A stretch of DNA of 64,000 nucleotides from an uncultured SAR86 cluster bacterium. GTDB taxonomy: Bacteria; Pseudomonadota; Gammaproteobacteria; Magnimaribacterales; D2472. The stretch covers positions 1-64,000 of the forward strand of contig CACJSU010000003.1 in NCBI GenBank assembly GCA_902596165.1, in the 5' to 3' direction. Each line of letters starts with the position of its first letter. The first letter of the stretch is position 1. The notes beneath the pieces were generated by a model that worked only from the letters and a program-made list of their open reading frames with translations, did no database searches and was not told where the DNA came from. The translations under genes and the position numbers were made by a program. Below, piece after piece: positions 62,997 to 64,000 of this stretch.

Positions 62997-64000
62997 CTAA
63001 AGAATGTCCTCACACATTTTTAATAAGCGATCCTGATATGACAAATGGTCTTGATAATAAAAATAGTTGCGTTGTTCATCGATAAGTTGAGGGTTTAAAG
63101 CGTCTTTAGAATCCAATAACTCAATTAAGCATTCTTCAAGATCATCTAAATTCGAGCAAAGTGTGACTGCATCCATTTCATCTATTCCTTCAAAATGAGT
63201 ATAGTTTTCGTAAACATTATGCATGCTTGTAAAATGTTTTGTATCATCGTGAATTAATCCGAGAAACCTTTTATGAAAAATCAATGCTTCTATCATCATT
63301 GAAGTAAGCCCTCCAATCACAAATTCCGCATTACTAATGAGAGATGGATAATATGATAATGACGGCTGAAGAGATACATCTCGTTTTCCTGATTTATATG
63401 CATCTTCTAATTGCAAGTCAACCACTACATGTTTTAAGTTTTCTAATTCAAATATTTCATCTGTCTGGCGCCATGGATGGGGCCTATATACAATTTTGAT
63501 GCCATGAAGCTTTAAATTTTTTTCAATAATTTCGTTCAATCGAATTAAAACACTTGGTTCATCAAAAACAAGTGCGGTTCCTACAAAGAGAATATACTTA
63601 TAAGTATATGGAGAGTTTAATTGTGAATCTCTTAGAGAAAAATATTCGTCATATCTTGGGGTCCCAAGAAGAAATACTTTTTCATCTTGAAATCCTTGAA
63701 TATTTTTTGCATGCTCTTTGCTTTGAAGGCCCCAAACTCCTATAAAAGATGGTAACTCCCAAAAAATAGACTTGCTTGAAAGATTATCCCAATTATCAAT
63801 TAAAAATCCTATAGGAATATCCTTATCTTTACAGATTTTAATTAGATCTGTTCCTTCTGGATCATGAGCCGAAGAGGGAAACAAAACTAAATCAGGAGTT
63901 AGCTTCTCAATCTTTTGATGAAGTGGCTTATTAATTCCCATAATCATATTTAAAATAAATAAGTAAATCGGCAGAATTAATGAATTAGCTATAAAAATAT
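62997..64000 (-). CDS. CDP-glycerol glycerophosphotransferase-like/GT-B glycan assembly protein (5' end outside window)
   Basis: The track ORF starts at 63947, but the reading frame stays open upstream to the window edge (IFIANSLILPIYLFILN-MIMGINK...), so the gene is 5'-truncated and the Met at 63947 may not be the start. The visible part has a GT-B-like layout: PDLVLFPSSAHDPEG near the start, KYILFVGTALVFDEPSVLI, VYRPHPWRQTDEI, and SLISNAEFVIGGLTSMMIEALIFHKRFLGL, a pattern similar to CDP-glycerol glycerophosphotransferases and related polysaccharide transferases. It is 34 bp upstream of the cytidylyltransferase-cupin gene, whose product it could use. Family call is tentative. Confidence 0.6.
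   Translation of the reverse strand, partial: IFIANSLILPIYLFILNMIMGINKPLHQKIEKLTPDLVLFPSSAHDPEGTDLIKICKDKDIPIGFLIDNWDNLSSKSIFWELPSFIGVWGLQSKEHAKNIQGFQDEKVFLLGTPRYDEYFSLRDSQLNSPYTYKYILFVGTALVFDEPSVLIRLNEIIEKNLKLHGIKIVYRPHPWRQTDEIFELENLKHVVVDLQLEDAYKSGKRDVSLQPSLSYYPSLISNAEFVIGGLTSMMIEALIFHKRFLGLIHDDTKHFTSMHNVYENYTHFEGIDEMDAVTLCSNLDDLEECLIELLDSKDALNPQLIDEQRNYFYYQDHLSYQDRLLKMCEDIL

Overview
The window looks like a piece of chromosome from a streamlined, AT-rich marine gammaproteobacterium; a SAR86-like lineage is my best guess but cannot be confirmed from the sequence alone. The reasons are gammaproteobacterial gene order (glnD-dapD; lptG/lptF divergent from pepA-valS), outer-membrane genes (LptF/G, a TonB-dependent receptor, KdsB, YjbF/YjbH), very low GC, and extremely tight packing: no gene-free stretch exceeds 300 bases, and operon genes often abut or overlap by 4-16 nt. 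I saw no insertion sequence, integrase, phage gene or CRISPR array.

Layout. 1-4.3 kb: the 3' part of glnD (runs off the left edge), dapD and dapE (lysine/peptidoglycan precursor). 4.3-8.3 kb: a POT peptide transporter, an RDD membrane protein and lptF-lptG (LPS export). 8.4-12.7 kb: pepA and valS, without the holC gene that usually sits between them. 12.7-20.6 kb (minus strand): guaA followed by a small glycan islet (glycosyltransferase, epimerase/dehydratase, sugar nucleotidyltransferase), an SDR, an acyl-CoA carboxyltransferase and an alpha/beta hydrolase. 20.6-26.6 kb: a purine neighbourhood (purine phosphoribosyltransferase, TonB-dependent receptor, AzgA-type purine permease, guaB). 26.7-30.7 kb: phhB, fumC, a class II aldolase-like protein and an aldehyde dehydrogenase.

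30.8-41.4 kb (minus strand) is a near-continuous operon for surface sugar metabolism: NAD epimerase, WbpM/CapD-type dehydratase, PQQ-type sugar dehydrogenase, Gfo/Idh oxidoreductase, inositol-monophosphatase-like phosphatase, 2-hydroxyacid dehydrogenase, HpcH/HpaI aldolase, KdsB-like CMP-sugar synthetase, ELM1-family protein and finally a photolyase. A divergent sugar transferase and a TerB-like protein follow. 42.4-55 kb is catabolic and central metabolism: a DUF3604 lipoprotein, two type-B carboxylesterases, an HsaA-like flavin monooxygenase, an SDR, aceF and aceE, an LLM-class oxidoreductase and tRNA-Pro(GGG).

55.3-64 kb is a polysaccharide export locus related to E. coli yjbEFGH/gfcABCD: a secreted GfcA/YjbE-like low-complexity protein on the plus strand faces a minus-strand operon of a truncated glycan-assembly gene at the right edge, a cytidylyltransferase-cupin fusion, a UDP-sugar dehydrogenase, a multi-SLBB export protein without a lipobox, YjbH and YjbF. 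The two arms meet at a shared bidirectional terminator. This locus and the ulosonic-acid-like operon at 33-37 kb are the best candidates for unusual biology here.
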